Numbered from the stretch's first letter, positions 1 through 7,752 are shown. The stretch: DNA of 20,461 bases from CAYNWK01 sp964400875 (GCA_964400875.1 CAYNWK010000076.1:1-20461), one strand, 5' to 3'. The notes: generated from the sequence alone by a model not told the origin. Program-made: numbers and translations.

Positions 1-53
<53 letters not shown>

Positions 54-54
54 C

Positions 55-825
55 ATCAATAACGGTATGGTTCTAGAGACGAATTCGGGAGAGTCTTTCT
101 TCCTCAAAACCAACCCGGATGCTCCTGCCGACATGTTTGCCCGTGAAACCGAAGGCCTGGAGGCGCTTCGGGCGGCGGATGGTGGGCCCCGGGTGCCGCG
201 CGCCTACCTTCACGGTGAGAAATTCCTACTGCTAGAGGATTTGGCGCCGGCTCACCGGCGAAAAGGCTACTGGCTCGAGTTCGGGGAAAGGCTAGCTGCC
301 CTGCACCGCCACACCAACACCGAGTTTGGCTTCGAGCACGATAACTATATCGGCAGCACGCCCCAGCCTAATCCATGGACGCCCAACGGGTACGTCTTCT
401 TCGCAGAACACCGCCTGGGATTTCAGGTGAAGTTGGCCCGCCAGCGCGGCCTGCTCAGCCGGGAACAGGCTGGCCAATTCGAAAGTCTGGCAAGGCGTTT
501 GCCGGAGCTTATCGCCGAGCAGCCGGCCTCCCTCATCCATGGAGACTTATGGAGCGGCAACGCCGTCACCGACGCTGGCGGCGCTCCCGCGCTCATCGAT
601 CCGGCAGCGCACTATGGTTGGGCGGAAGCGGAGCTCGCCATGACCGCTCTTTTCGGCGCTTTCCCCGGTACTTTTTACCGTGCCTACGAGGAGCACAATC
701 CGCTGGAGCAAGGCTATAAAAACCGCTTTCCGATCTACAACCTGTACCACCTGCTCAACCACCTGAACCTTTTCGGGCGCAGCTATCTAAGCCAGGTCTT
801 GTCGATCTTGCGCCGTTACGCATAG
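55..825 (+). CDS. Fructosamine kinase family protein, 5'-truncated
   Basis: This is probably a ketoamine kinase of the fructosamine-3-kinase family (aminoglycoside-phosphotransferase fold), which phosphorylates sugar moieties on glycated amines so that they fall off. Numbering from the ATG at 67, the catalytic-loop motif HGDLWSGN lies at residues 158-165, a metal-binding IDPA (DFG equivalent) at 177-180, and the family-typical YG..EAELAM segment at 183-192. The ATG at 67 is unlikely to be the true start: the frame stays open upstream and encodes Ile-Asn-Asn-Gly, matching the family's N-terminal Gly/Ile-Asn-rich nucleotide loop. The visible protein is about 252 residues against a usual 285-300, so roughly 35-40 N-terminal residues are lost at the C run. 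The gene is convergent with the next one, with 10 bp between their stops. The substrate cannot be read from the sequence; a related small-molecule kinase is possible. Confidence 0.85.
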   Translation: MNNGMVLETNSGESFFLKTNPDAPADMFARETEGLEALRAADGGPRVPRAYLHGEKFLLLEDLAPAHRRKGYWLEFGERLAALHRHTNTEFGFEHDNYIGSTPQPNPWTPNGYVFFAEHRLGFQVKLARQRGLLSREQAGQFESLARRLPELIAEQPASLIHGDLWSGNAVTDAGGAPALIDPAAHYGWAEAELAMTALFGAFPGTFYRAYEEHNPLEQGYKNRFPIYNLYHLLNHLNLFGRSYLSQVLSILRRYA

Positions 826-835
826 GCGTTTTCCC

Positions 836-2242
836 TTAAATTGAAAAGTAAGACGAAAAATCAGGCTGCCAGCTATCCGGGATAAACTCACCGGTCGCAC
901 GTACCTGCCGGTAATCCCCACGATACTTCCCGCTGGCGATGCGCTTGAGCGCATCGACGAAATCGTCAACTTCCTCGATCGTGTTGTACAAACCGAAGGA
1001 AGCCCGCACCAGTCCCGGCATCTCGGATCTATCCCCCGCCAACATGTTTTCACGCACCTTGTGGGAACGATCTGCTGAAAAGTCCAATAAGTGCAGGATG
1101 TATGGGTGCGCGCAGAAGCATCCGCTGCGCACGCCAATGCCGAATTCATGTCCCAGGATGGCAGCTGCCAGGAAATGGGTTTGGTTTTCCAAGCGGATGG
1201 GGATCACACCCAGCCGTTCAGCTGCACGCCCCGGATCGGTGTCCCCGTAAATGTGCAGACCAGGCACATTCGCCAGTTGCTCCAACGCATAAGCGGTCAG
1301 TTCGGCCTCGTGTTCCGCCACGGCCTGCATGCCGATCGCACCCAGCTGCTTGATCGCCGCTGCCAGCGCCACCGCGCCGATCGTATTGGGGCTACCGGCT
1401 TCATCGCGGTCCGGGGGTTCTGCCCATATCACGTCGTCCAGGGTGACGAGTTCGACTGTTCCTCCTCCTGTCAGATCCGGATCGCCACGTTCGAAGGTGT
1501 CCCGGCGGCCGATCAGCGCGCCGGAGCCGAAAGGCGCGTAGAGTTTGTGGGCTGAGATAACCGTGTAATCCAGGTGGGCCGGGTCATCCAACGGCCTCAT
1601 GTCCACCGCCCGGTGGGGGGCCAGCTGCGCGCAGTCAACCGCGATCTGGGCTCCGGCGGCATGCGTTTTCTCTGCCAGCCGGTGAATTGGATTTAAAAAA
1701 CCGGTCACGTTGCTAGCGCCCGTGATCGCCACCAGCGCTATCCGCTCGCCGTAGCGGGCCAGCTGCGCCTCAAAATCACTTTCATCCAGGCGCCCTTCCG
1801 GAGTCAGACCGACGTGGATGGTCCGAGTGACTGCACGCCACGGCAGATCGTTGGAGTGGTGTTCCATTCCCGAAGTGAGCAGGATGTCCCGCTTGGCAGT
1901 GAATGGAAATCGCCGAGCCAGTTTATTGAGCGATTCTGTGGTGTTCTTGCTGAAGATGCAGGTATGCTCGCGCTGGTTGGCGCCGACGAACCCCAACACT
2001 ACTCGTCGGGCTTCTTCGAAGGCGTGCGTGGAGAGCTGGCTTTTGAAACCAGTGCCGCGGTGCACGCTGCTGTAATACACCAGGAAATCGTTCACTGCCT
2101 CCTGCACGCTTTTCAGCGCCGGGGTCGAGGCAGCGTTGTCGAAGTTGATGTACCGCCGCATCGATCCATCCAGGAGCGGGACCTGAGCATCGACGCCGGT
2201 GAAGAGCTGGCTGTAGGTTTTCGTCGTCGCTTGTAGGGTCAT
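836..2242 (-). CDS. Class-V aminotransferase, cysteine desulfurase-like (SufS/CsdA type)
   Basis: A 468-residue PLP enzyme of the aminotransferase class V fold. The PLP lysine is K233 in SAHKLYAPFGSG. The ring-stacking His is in EHHSN (127-131), and D203/Q206 sit in VDCAQLAPH. A C-terminal arginine in LVRASFGLYN (R413) matches the carboxylate-binding Arg of SufS. RSGCFCAHP (372-380) places C377 where SufS has its catalytic cysteine, with an extra C375 beside it. Group II cysteine desulfurases are usually 400-410 residues, so this one is longer, mainly in the last 70-80 residues. The start is supported by a strong AAGGAG (complement of 2248-2253) five bases before the ATG. No suf or isc partners are nearby, so a role in Fe-S assembly is not shown; isopenicillin-N-epimerase-like or selenocysteine-lyase activity is an alternative. 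It is transcribed divergently from mraZ. Confidence 0.85.
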   Translation of the reverse strand: MTLQATTKTYSQLFTGVDAQVPLLDGSMRRYINFDNAASTPALKSVQEAVNDFLVYYSSVHRGTGFKSQLSTHAFEEARRVVLGFVGANQREHTCIFSKNTTESLNKLARRFPFTAKRDILLTSGMEHHSNDLPWRAVTRTIHVGLTPEGRLDESDFEAQLARYGERIALVAITGASNVTGFLNPIHRLAEKTHAAGAQIAVDCAQLAPHRAVDMRPLDDPAHLDYTVISAHKLYAPFGSGALIGRRDTFERGDPDLTGGGTVELVTLDDVIWAEPPDRDEAGSPNTIGAVALAAAIKQLGAIGMQAVAEHEAELTAYALEQLANVPGLHIYGDTDPGRAAERLGVIPIRLENQTHFLAAAILGHEFGIGVRSGCFCAHPYILHLLDFSADRSHKVRENMLAGDRSEMPGLVRASFGLYNTIEEVDDFVDALKRIASGKYRGDYRQVRATGEFIPDSWQPDFSSYFSI

Positions 2243-2343
2243 AGATTCTCCTTTAGAACGTTGAAAGCATGGTAATGGATCCGCTTTGCGCGCGGCTTTG
2301 CAGATTTGCTAGGCTGCAATGGAAACTTTTAAGACAAAACTAC

Positions 2344-2372
2344 TTGCAATATAAGATCAGATGGTATATACT
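2344..2372 (+). promoter_or_regulatory. Sigma-70-type promoter of the dcw cluster
   Basis: TTGCAA at 2344-2349 and TATACT at 2367-2372 are separated by exactly 17 bp, close to the TTGACA/TATAAT consensus. Transcription would start near 2378-2380, inside the GTGG box array, about 75 bases upstream of mraZ. The match and the context at the head of a long co-directional cluster make this the best promoter candidate in the window. TTGCAA is its own reverse complement, so the hexamer could also serve the divergent gene, but I saw no good -10 element on that side. Confidence 0.75.
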
Positions 2373-2407
2373 GTGGAAGCTTGTGGGAGAAAGTGGGAGA
2401 AAGTGGA
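2373..2407 (+). promoter_or_regulatory. MraZ operator: four GTGG(G/A) direct repeats, 10-bp period
   Basis: Four pentamers, GTGGA (2373), GTGGG (2383), GTGGG (2393) and GTGGA (2403), start exactly 10 bp apart on the same strand and face. The two central units are each followed by AGAAA. MraZ of E. coli and of mollicutes is known to bind tandem TGGG/GTGG-type repeats, spaced about one helical turn, in front of its own gene. The array begins directly after the -10 hexamer and covers the predicted start site, so bound MraZ would be expected to block transcription. The repeats are seen directly; binding by this MraZ is inferred. Confidence 0.85.
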
Positions 2408-2429
2408 GCGCCGGAGCCCTCCGGCGTTC
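2406..2429 (+). promoter_or_regulatory. GC-rich hairpin in the mraZ leader
   Basis: Bases 2406-2415 can pair with 2420-2429: ten pairs including one G.U, around a GCCC tetraloop, with CGCCGGA/TCCGGCG as the perfect core. It lies between the operator and the mraZ start, so it would be transcribed. The bases that follow (GGTATTTAAGG) are not a U-tract, so it does not look like a classical terminator. It could affect mRNA stability or translation, or reflect only local GC richness. Confidence 0.5.
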
Positions 2430-2454
2430 GGTATTTAAGGCGTAGGTAGAACAT

Positions 2455-2892
2455 ATGTTCTTGGGGCAGTATCAGCATACCGTCGATAGCAAGGGGCGCC
2501 TGACCATTCCGGCGCGTTTTCGCGATCTCCTGGTCCTCGATGGCGCTTATATCACCCAGGGTTTCGATCATAATTTGATGGTGCTCACGCCGCGCTCCTT
2601 CGACGTAGTTTACGAACGAGTTAACCGCATGAGCATGACCGACCCGAACGCCCGCCTGCTCAAACGTCTGATCTTTTCCAATGCCGATCAAGTTACCGTC
2701 GATAAAGCCGGGCGGATCTTGATTCCGCAATTCCTGCGAGAATCTGCCAGCATCGACGGGGATGCCGTGATCGTCGGCGTCGGAGATTACTTCGAAATCT
2801 GGTCCCCAGAAATCTGGGAAGGCCAGTCCGACCAGCTGAACGATTCGGAAGCTAACGCGCAAAGGTTCGTAGCCCTCGATCTGTCCACTTAA
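2455..2892 (+). CDS. mraZ: Transcriptional regulator MraZ
   Basis: MraZ is a ring-forming DNA-binding protein of the AbrB/SpoVT superfamily and the first gene of most dcw clusters. It acts on the promoter of its own operon. The 145-residue length is typical. Both signature DxxxR motifs of the two tandem half-domains are present: DSKGR at 11-15 followed by LTIPARFR, and DKAGR at 83-87 followed by ILIPQFLRE. The N-terminal MFLGQYQHTVD is also family-typical and fixes the start at the ATG at 2455. The ribosome-binding site is weak (AGGT at 2444-2447). Together with the GTGG box array just upstream this suggests autoregulation of the cluster. Confidence 0.97.
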   Translation: MFLGQYQHTVDSKGRLTIPARFRDLLVLDGAYITQGFDHNLMVLTPRSFDVVYERVNRMSMTDPNARLLKRLIFSNADQVTVDKAGRILIPQFLRESASIDGDAVIVGVGDYFEIWSPEIWEGQSDQLNDSEANAQRFVALDLST

Positions 2893-2965
2893 CCTGGCTG
2901 AGGTCTACAAGCCTTTACAGGACTACTTTGGTGTGTATCTTGCCCGAAAGAATCCGGAAGTCCAG

Positions 2966-3907
2966 ATGAGCCAGGAATCCAAGGCAGGGCAGGAACCTCA
3001 CCAACCCGTTCTTTACCAAGAAATTATACACGCTCTAAAGCCCAAACCGGGGGGCAACTATGTGGACGGCACCCTTGGAGCCGGCGGGCACGCCTGGGGT
3101 ATTTTACAGGCAAGCGAGCCCGGCGGACGATTATTAGGTCTGGACCTCGATCCGGTTGCCTTGGCTATTGCAGGCGAAAAGCTGGCTGCTTTTGGCGAAC
3201 GAGCGATCCTTCGCCAGGCCTCATTCGCCACCTTGCAAGAGCAGCTCAACGAAGTAGGGTGGGAGTCCGTTGATGGTATCTTGCTGGACCTGGGGTTGTC
3301 CTCCATGCAGCTGGATACCCCGGCAAGAGGTTTTTCCTTCCAGGCGGATGCTCCCCTGGATATGCGCTTCGACCCGCGAAATCCGACGACAGCTGCGGAC
3401 TTGGTCAATACCTTACAGGAGAAAGACCTCGCCGGCCTGCTTTATGAGTTCGGCGAAGAGCGCAGGTCACGCCAGATCGCTCGCGCCATCGTTCGCCAGA
3501 GGCCGATCCGGACAACCAAAGAATTGGCTGATATCGTTGCACGAGCCAATAGAAGCAGTAAACGAGGCATACATCCTGCAACGCGCACCTTCCAGGCGCT
3601 GCGAATCGCTGTGAATCAAGAGTTGGATGCCCTCGAGCAGGTTCTGCCCCAGGTGGTAGCGGCATTAAGACCGGGCGGTCGGATAGCGGTTATCGCTTTC
3701 CACTCGTTGGAGGACCGCATCGTCAAGCAGTATTTTCGCCTGGAGAGCCGCGACTGCATCTGCCCACCGGAGCAGCCGATCTGTACTTGCGAACATACGG
3801 CCAGCCTTAAAGAGATCGTCCGCCGTCCTATCCGGCCGAACGATGCAGAGATCGAGCGAAACCCCCGAGCGCGCAGCGCCCGACTCAGGGTCGCTGAGCG
3901 GATTTGA
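2966..3907 (+). CDS. rsmH: 16S rRNA (cytosine(1402)-N(4))-methyltransferase RsmH
   Basis: Formerly MraW, this SAM-dependent enzyme N4-methylates C1402 in the ribosomal decoding centre. Seen in order, numbering from the ATG at 2966: HQPVLYQE at 12-19, the SAM-binding YVDGTLGAGGHAWGIL at 32-47, LGLDLDP at 57-63, DGILLDLGLSSMQLD at 103-117, RGFSFQADAPLDMRFDP at 121-137. Further on come ATRTFQALRIAVNQELD, the IAFHSLEDRIVK segment, a Cys-rich CICPPEQPICTC patch and a basic C-terminus. The length is 313 residues, as usual. An in-frame GTG at 2933 would add 11 residues (weak AGGA at 2919-2922). I prefer the ATG at 2966 because it puts the HQPVL motif near the N-terminus as in homologues and has GGAAG at 2956-2960. 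It follows mraZ by 73 bp. Confidence 0.95.
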   Translation: MSQESKAGQEPHQPVLYQEIIHALKPKPGGNYVDGTLGAGGHAWGILQASEPGGRLLGLDLDPVALAIAGEKLAAFGERAILRQASFATLQEQLNEVGWESVDGILLDLGLSSMQLDTPARGFSFQADAPLDMRFDPRNPTTAADLVNTLQEKDLAGLLYEFGEERRSRQIARAIVRQRPIRTTKELADIVARANRSSKRGIHPATRTFQALRIAVNQELDALEQVLPQVVAALRPGGRIAVIAFHSLEDRIVKQYFRLESRDCICPPEQPICTCEHTASLKEIVRRPIRPNDAEIERNPRARSARLRVAERI

Positions 3908-4029
3908 TCAACTTACCAAGCATCTTTATCCAATGCCAGTCTTACCGTTCGAACTATCGAGACGGAGGTGGCATGACACTTGCAAGGTATCTATGCAATG
4001 TCGCCAAATGATCAGGGATAGAGAGTACT

Positions 4030-4509
4030 ATGAATAACGTTTACCGTCTCACACAAGCGTATTCCCAGGCTCCCTGGAGAAAGCAGCTCCAGATGATCGG
4101 TATGTTCTTACTGGTGTTAATTGCCGTTGCCCTGGTGGCTGGTATTTATTTGAACGTTTCCGCCCGTTCGGCCACTGTGGGTCGGTCGATCCAATATATG
4201 CAAGCTGATATTGAGGTGCGCGAGCGAAATATTGCCGACCTGGAGTCGGAACTTGCTTACGTGGTCTCCCACGACGTAATGCAGAAAAGAGCGGAAGCCC
4301 TAGGGTTTGAATCGGTTGATTTGGAAGAAGCCCTCTACGTACCCGTATCCAGCTTCCCGGATCGGCAGCCTGCCCAGCTCGCTCCGGCTTTTACGGGCTT
4401 CCCCCAGCCTGCCAAGGTTATCTCTCCTGAGTATACCGAGTCGCTCTTCGACCTGCTCCGTGAAAGGGTCTTCGAACCGGCAGCTCCGCTGTTGGAGATC
4501 AACCCATGA
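4030..4509 (+). CDS. ftsL: FtsL/DivIC-like divisome protein
   Basis: A 159-residue bitopic membrane protein at the ftsL position between rsmH and the division PBP. It has a short basic cytoplasmic N-terminus (1-20), one transmembrane helix at about 22-42, then a heptad-like charged stretch (about 50-90) ending in MQKRAEALGF, the kind of segment found at the end of FtsL/DivIC coiled coils. A proline-rich tail follows, making it longer than the usual 90-120 residues. FtsL pairs with FtsQ and a DivIC/FtsB partner to activate FtsW-FtsI at the septum. The assignment rests on topology and gene order, since the family is poorly conserved. It overlaps the next gene by 4 bp (ATGA at 4506-4509). The 122-bp gap before it contains a possible micro-ORF. 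Confidence 0.75.
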   Translation: MNNVYRLTQAYSQAPWRKQLQMIGMFLLVLIAVALVAGIYLNVSARSATVGRSIQYMQADIEVRERNIADLESELAYVVSHDVMQKRAEALGFESVDLEEALYVPVSSFPDRQPAQLAPAFTGFPQPAKVISPEYTESLFDLLRERVFEPAAPLLEINP

Positions 4510-6272
4510 CCAACGAACATGCCTGGCGGTTTACCACCCTTGGCGCGCTGCTTACCGCGCTGGCTTTTTTTATCGTTATCCAGATGTTCCGCATCCAGAT
4601 CAGCCCTGAAGCTGATGTCTTTCGCGAGATCGGCATCGCCTACTCCGGGCGCTACGAGGAAATCACGCCCCCACGCGGGCCGATTTACGATCGTTGGGGC
4701 AACCTGTTAGCCGGAAATCAGACGGTCTACGAAGTCGGCCTGGATCTGCGCAACAAAGGCAACCCGGAAACGATTGCATTGGCTTTGAGTGTCGTTGTGG
4801 GCGCCGACCACGACGAAGTTTTCACCGCAGCCAGCCAGGAATACACCCCGGGGAAAGCGGTTTACGCGGTCCTGGCCGATTACGTCACTATGGCGCAAAA
4901 GGAGCAGCTGGAGAAACTCGCCACAGAGATGGAAACGGCTTACAGCAAGAACAAAGATGAAAACCGCCCGAGCCTGGAGGGTTTGCAATTTGAACCACAT
5001 TTGCAGCGTACCTACCCGGAGAAGGAACTGGCCTCCAACCTGCTGGGTTTCGTGAACCGCGAGGGCGAAGGATTCTTCGGGATAGAGGCCAAATTTAATG
5101 ATATCCTGGCAGGTTCAGCCGAGAGGGTATGGATCCCGGCGGACCCCAACAAGGCTGTCGATATGCCCCTAGTGGAACCGGGCGCCAGTCTAATACTGAC
5201 CATCGATCGTTCGATCCAATCCGCCATGGAAGAGGTGCTGGCGCACGGTCTCACGCAAAGCGGCGCAGAATCCGGCACCATCGTCGTGATGGATCCTGAA
5301 ACCGGCGAGATCATGGCGATGGCGACCACGCCGCGCATCGACCTCAACGAATATTGGCGGGTGGCGGAGGTATTCTCAGGAACCACGCCGTTCAACAGGG
5401 GTATTAGTGAATCTTATGAACCCGGTTCCGTCTTCAAAGTGCTGACGATGTCGGCCGCGCTCGATAACGGCACGGTAAAGCCAGAAACGCAATTCCTCGA
5501 CACCGGGCTGATCGAGATCGGCGGGGCGCAGATCCGCAACTGGAACTGGGGCGCCTGGGGCCCGCAGGATATGGTCGGCTGCCTGCAGCATTCTTTGAAC
5601 GTCTGTTTGGCCTGGGTGGCTAAACAGCTGGGCGCCCGAGACTTCTATAATTACCTGGAAGCCTTCGGGATCGGGCGAGTGACTGGGGTCGATCTGGATG
5701 GGGAAGTGCGTGGGCGCTTGAAGGTGCCTGGCGACGGCGATTGGTACGAAGCGGACCTGGGCACGAACTCATTCGGGCAGGGCGTCTCGGTCACCCCCAT
5801 TCAAATGGCTGTGGCGGTCTCCGCCTTGGCCAACGAAGGCAGGATGATGGTGCCGCACATCGTACACGCCCGCGTCGACAAAGGTAGTGAATATACGACC
5901 ACGCCGCAAGTGGCCGGGATGCCGATCACGGCCGAAACAGCCGAAACCATCACCCAGATGTTGGCCGTTTCCCTGGAAGAAGAAGCCTCGGATGCGCTGG
6001 TGGAAGGCTACCGGGTGGCTGGCAAAACGGGCACGGCTGAAATCCCCACTCCGGCCGGCTACACCAGCAGCGTCACCAATGCCTCCTTTGTGGGCTGGGG
6101 TCCGGTGGATGACCCTCAGTTTCTGGTTTATGTATGGCTTGAAAAACCGACGACTTCCCCCTGGGGCTCGGTCGTCGCTTCCCCGGTCTTCCGGGAAGCC
6201 GTCGAGCGTCTGGTGGTGTTGATGAACCTGCCTCCGGACGACGTCCGCCATAAGTGGATGGATGGCCAATAG
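4506..6272 (+). CDS. ftsI: Class B penicillin-binding protein, septal transpeptidase (FtsI/PBP2B type)
   Basis: A 588-residue D,D-transpeptidase that cross-links peptidoglycan at the division site together with FtsW. Visible parts: an N-terminal membrane anchor at about 11-29, the class B motif RGPIYDRWGNLLA (57-69), the PBP dimerisation region to about residue 215, then the transpeptidase domain. The active-site set is complete: SVFK with nucleophile S308 and K311, SLN at 363-365, and KTGT at 507-510. No PASTA domain follows, so the protein ends shortly after the catalytic domain. The start overlaps the ftsL-like stop by 4 bp, with GGAG at 4494-4497 eight bases upstream, which suggests translational coupling. 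It is followed by murF after only 55 bp, with no murE between. Confidence 0.95.
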   Translation: MTNEHAWRFTTLGALLTALAFFIVIQMFRIQISPEADVFREIGIAYSGRYEEITPPRGPIYDRWGNLLAGNQTVYEVGLDLRNKGNPETIALALSVVVGADHDEVFTAASQEYTPGKAVYAVLADYVTMAQKEQLEKLATEMETAYSKNKDENRPSLEGLQFEPHLQRTYPEKELASNLLGFVNREGEGFFGIEAKFNDILAGSAERVWIPADPNKAVDMPLVEPGASLILTIDRSIQSAMEEVLAHGLTQSGAESGTIVVMDPETGEIMAMATTPRIDLNEYWRVAEVFSGTTPFNRGISESYEPGSVFKVLTMSAALDNGTVKPETQFLDTGLIEIGGAQIRNWNWGAWGPQDMVGCLQHSLNVCLAWVAKQLGARDFYNYLEAFGIGRVTGVDLDGEVRGRLKVPGDGDWYEADLGTNSFGQGVSVTPIQMAVAVSALANEGRMMVPHIVHARVDKGSEYTTTPQVAGMPITAETAETITQMLAVSLEEEASDALVEGYRVAGKTGTAEIPTPAGYTSSVTNASFVGWGPVDDPQFLVYVWLEKPTTSPWGSVVASPVFREAVERLVVLMNLPPDDVRHKWMDGQ

Positions 6273-6327
6273 GCTTTAGACTTGAGCCTCCATTCATCGG
6301 CGGTCTAATGAATCTGCTGCATAGCGT

Positions 6328-7752
6328 ATGCTGACATTAGCGCACTTACTTGAGGCCATTACGGGTGTTCGCATCGAACGGACTGAGCAGATCATCACTG
6401 GAGCTGTCGTTGATTCAAGGGAAGCTTTTCCCGGCTCATTATTTGTTGCCCTGCCGGGTGAGCAGCTGGACGGTCACGATTTCGTTGGGGATGCCTTTGA
6501 ACGGGGCGCGGTCCTTGCGCTGGTACAGCGGGACCTCTCGGAGCAATTCCCCCAGTTAGACCTGCGTGGGGAATTCCATCCGGAGGCGCTCGCCGCCTTT
6601 GGGCGAGTTCCATTCTGCCTCCTGGTGGATGACAGCCTGGCAGCGCTGCAGCAAGCAGCTCGCTTCTGGCGCAGCATGCACGACGTGCGGGTCATCGGCA
6701 TCACCGGCAGCGTCGGTAAATCGACCACCAAAGAGCTGGTGGCGGAAGTTTTGGAACAGCGTTATAGCACCTTAAAAAATCCGGGTAATTTGAACAACGA
6801 GATCGGCTTACCGCTGACCTTGCTTCAGCTGACCCCGGGTCACGAGCGGGCTGTATTGGAGATGGGCTTTTACGTGCCCGGCGAGATCGCTTTTTTGTGC
6901 GATCTGGCTCGTCCACAGGTAGGCGTGGTCACCAATATCGGCACAGTCCACGCCGAGCGAGCCGGTTCGCAGGAAGCCATCGCTCGCGGCAAAGCCGAGC
7001 TGATCGAAGCCCTGCCCGAAGCTCCAGAGGGCGTTGCGATCCTGAATTACGACGACCCCCTGGTGCGCGGTATGGCTGGTAAGGCTAAAGCACGCGTGTT
7101 TTACTACGGGCTCGATCCGCAGGCGGACTTGTGGGCGGATGGAGTCGAAGGCCTTGGGCTTGAGGGCATCCGTTTTCGCCTGCACTACCGCAACGAGACC
7201 CTATACCTGCGAGTGCCCTTGATCGGCAGGCATTCCGTGCACACTGCCCTGCGGGCTGCTGCAGTCGGGCTGGTAGAAGGCTTGAGCTGGCAGCAGATCG
7301 TCAACGGCATGCGCACTGGCAACGCCCAGCTCCGGCTGGTAGCCGTGCGCGGCGAAAATGGCGCGCTGATCCTGGACGACACCTACAATGCCTCACCGCA
7401 GTCGACCCTGGCTGCGCTCAATCTGCTCGAGGAGCTGGAGGGCAACCGCATCGCCGTTTTAGGAGATATGCTGGAACTGGGTCAATACGAACGTCGGGGA
7501 CATGAGATGGTTGGCGTTCGGGTTGCCGAGATCGTTGACGAACTGGTCACTGTGGGAGAGCGGGCGCGTGTGATCGCCAGCTCGGCCCAGCGGGCCGGTT
7601 TGAAGCCGGCGGCGATCACCGAATTGGATAACAGCGAACAGGCGGTTGATTTTCTGAAAGATCGCTTGAGTTCCAAGGACGTCGTCCTGGTGAAGGGATC
7701 TCGCGGCATGCTCATGGACCAGATTGTCAGCGCTCTGGAGCGACTCCGATGA
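6328..7752 (+). CDS. murF: UDP-N-acetylmuramoyl-tripeptide--D-alanyl-D-alanine ligase MurF
   Basis: MurF adds D-Ala-D-Ala to UDP-MurNAc-tripeptide with ATP in the cytoplasm, completing the pentapeptide precursor. The 474 residues show the Mur-ligase order: an N-terminal substrate domain with VVDSREAFPGSLFVALPGEQLDGH (27-50), the P-loop GITGSVGKST (124-133), NLNNEIGLPLTLL (154-166), LEMG (177-180), and the MurF-specific DDTYNASPQS (350-359) at the start of the C-terminal domain. These last motifs separate it from MurE. An in-frame stop at 6322-6324 lies just upstream, so the ATG at 6328 is the first possible start. I see no clear Shine-Dalgarno sequence, which is unusual in this cluster. It overlaps mraY by 4 bp. 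Confidence 0.95.
   Translation: MLTLAHLLEAITGVRIERTEQIITGAVVDSREAFPGSLFVALPGEQLDGHDFVGDAFERGAVLALVQRDLSEQFPQLDLRGEFHPEALAAFGRVPFCLLVDDSLAALQQAARFWRSMHDVRVIGITGSVGKSTTKELVAEVLEQRYSTLKNPGNLNNEIGLPLTLLQLTPGHERAVLEMGFYVPGEIAFLCDLARPQVGVVTNIGTVHAERAGSQEAIARGKAELIEALPEAPEGVAILNYDDPLVRGMAGKAKARVFYYGLDPQADLWADGVEGLGLEGIRFRLHYRNETLYLRVPLIGRHSVHTALRAAAVGLVEGLSWQQIVNGMRTGNAQLRLVAVRGENGALILDDTYNASPQSTLAALNLLEELEGNRIAVLGDMLELGQYERRGHEMVGVRVAEIVDELVTVGERARVIASSAQRAGLKPAAITELDNSEQAVDFLKDRLSSKDVVLVKGSRGMLMDQIVSALERLR

Noticed and set aside
810..848. Possible bidirectional terminator between the convergent first two genes
   Set aside because: Only a 4-bp CGCC/GGCG stem with a 10-base loop before TTTT, and a 5-bp A/T stem after it; too weak to call.
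2255..2343. Promoter for the - strand aminotransferase gene
   Set aside because: I looked on the reverse strand, including from the palindromic TTGCAA, and found no -10 hexamer at suitable spacing.
3843..4037. 64-codon + strand ORF bridging rsmH and the ftsL-like gene
   Set aside because: It starts inside rsmH without a ribosome site, overlaps the ftsL-like start in another frame, and has no recognisable features; the shorter SD-led frame at 3973 is the better candidate in this gap.
6308..6334. Eight-codon frame (MNLLHSVC) overlapping the murF start
   Set aside because: It could couple translation to murF, which lacks a clear ribosome site, but it has no strong site itself and such short frames are expected by chance.
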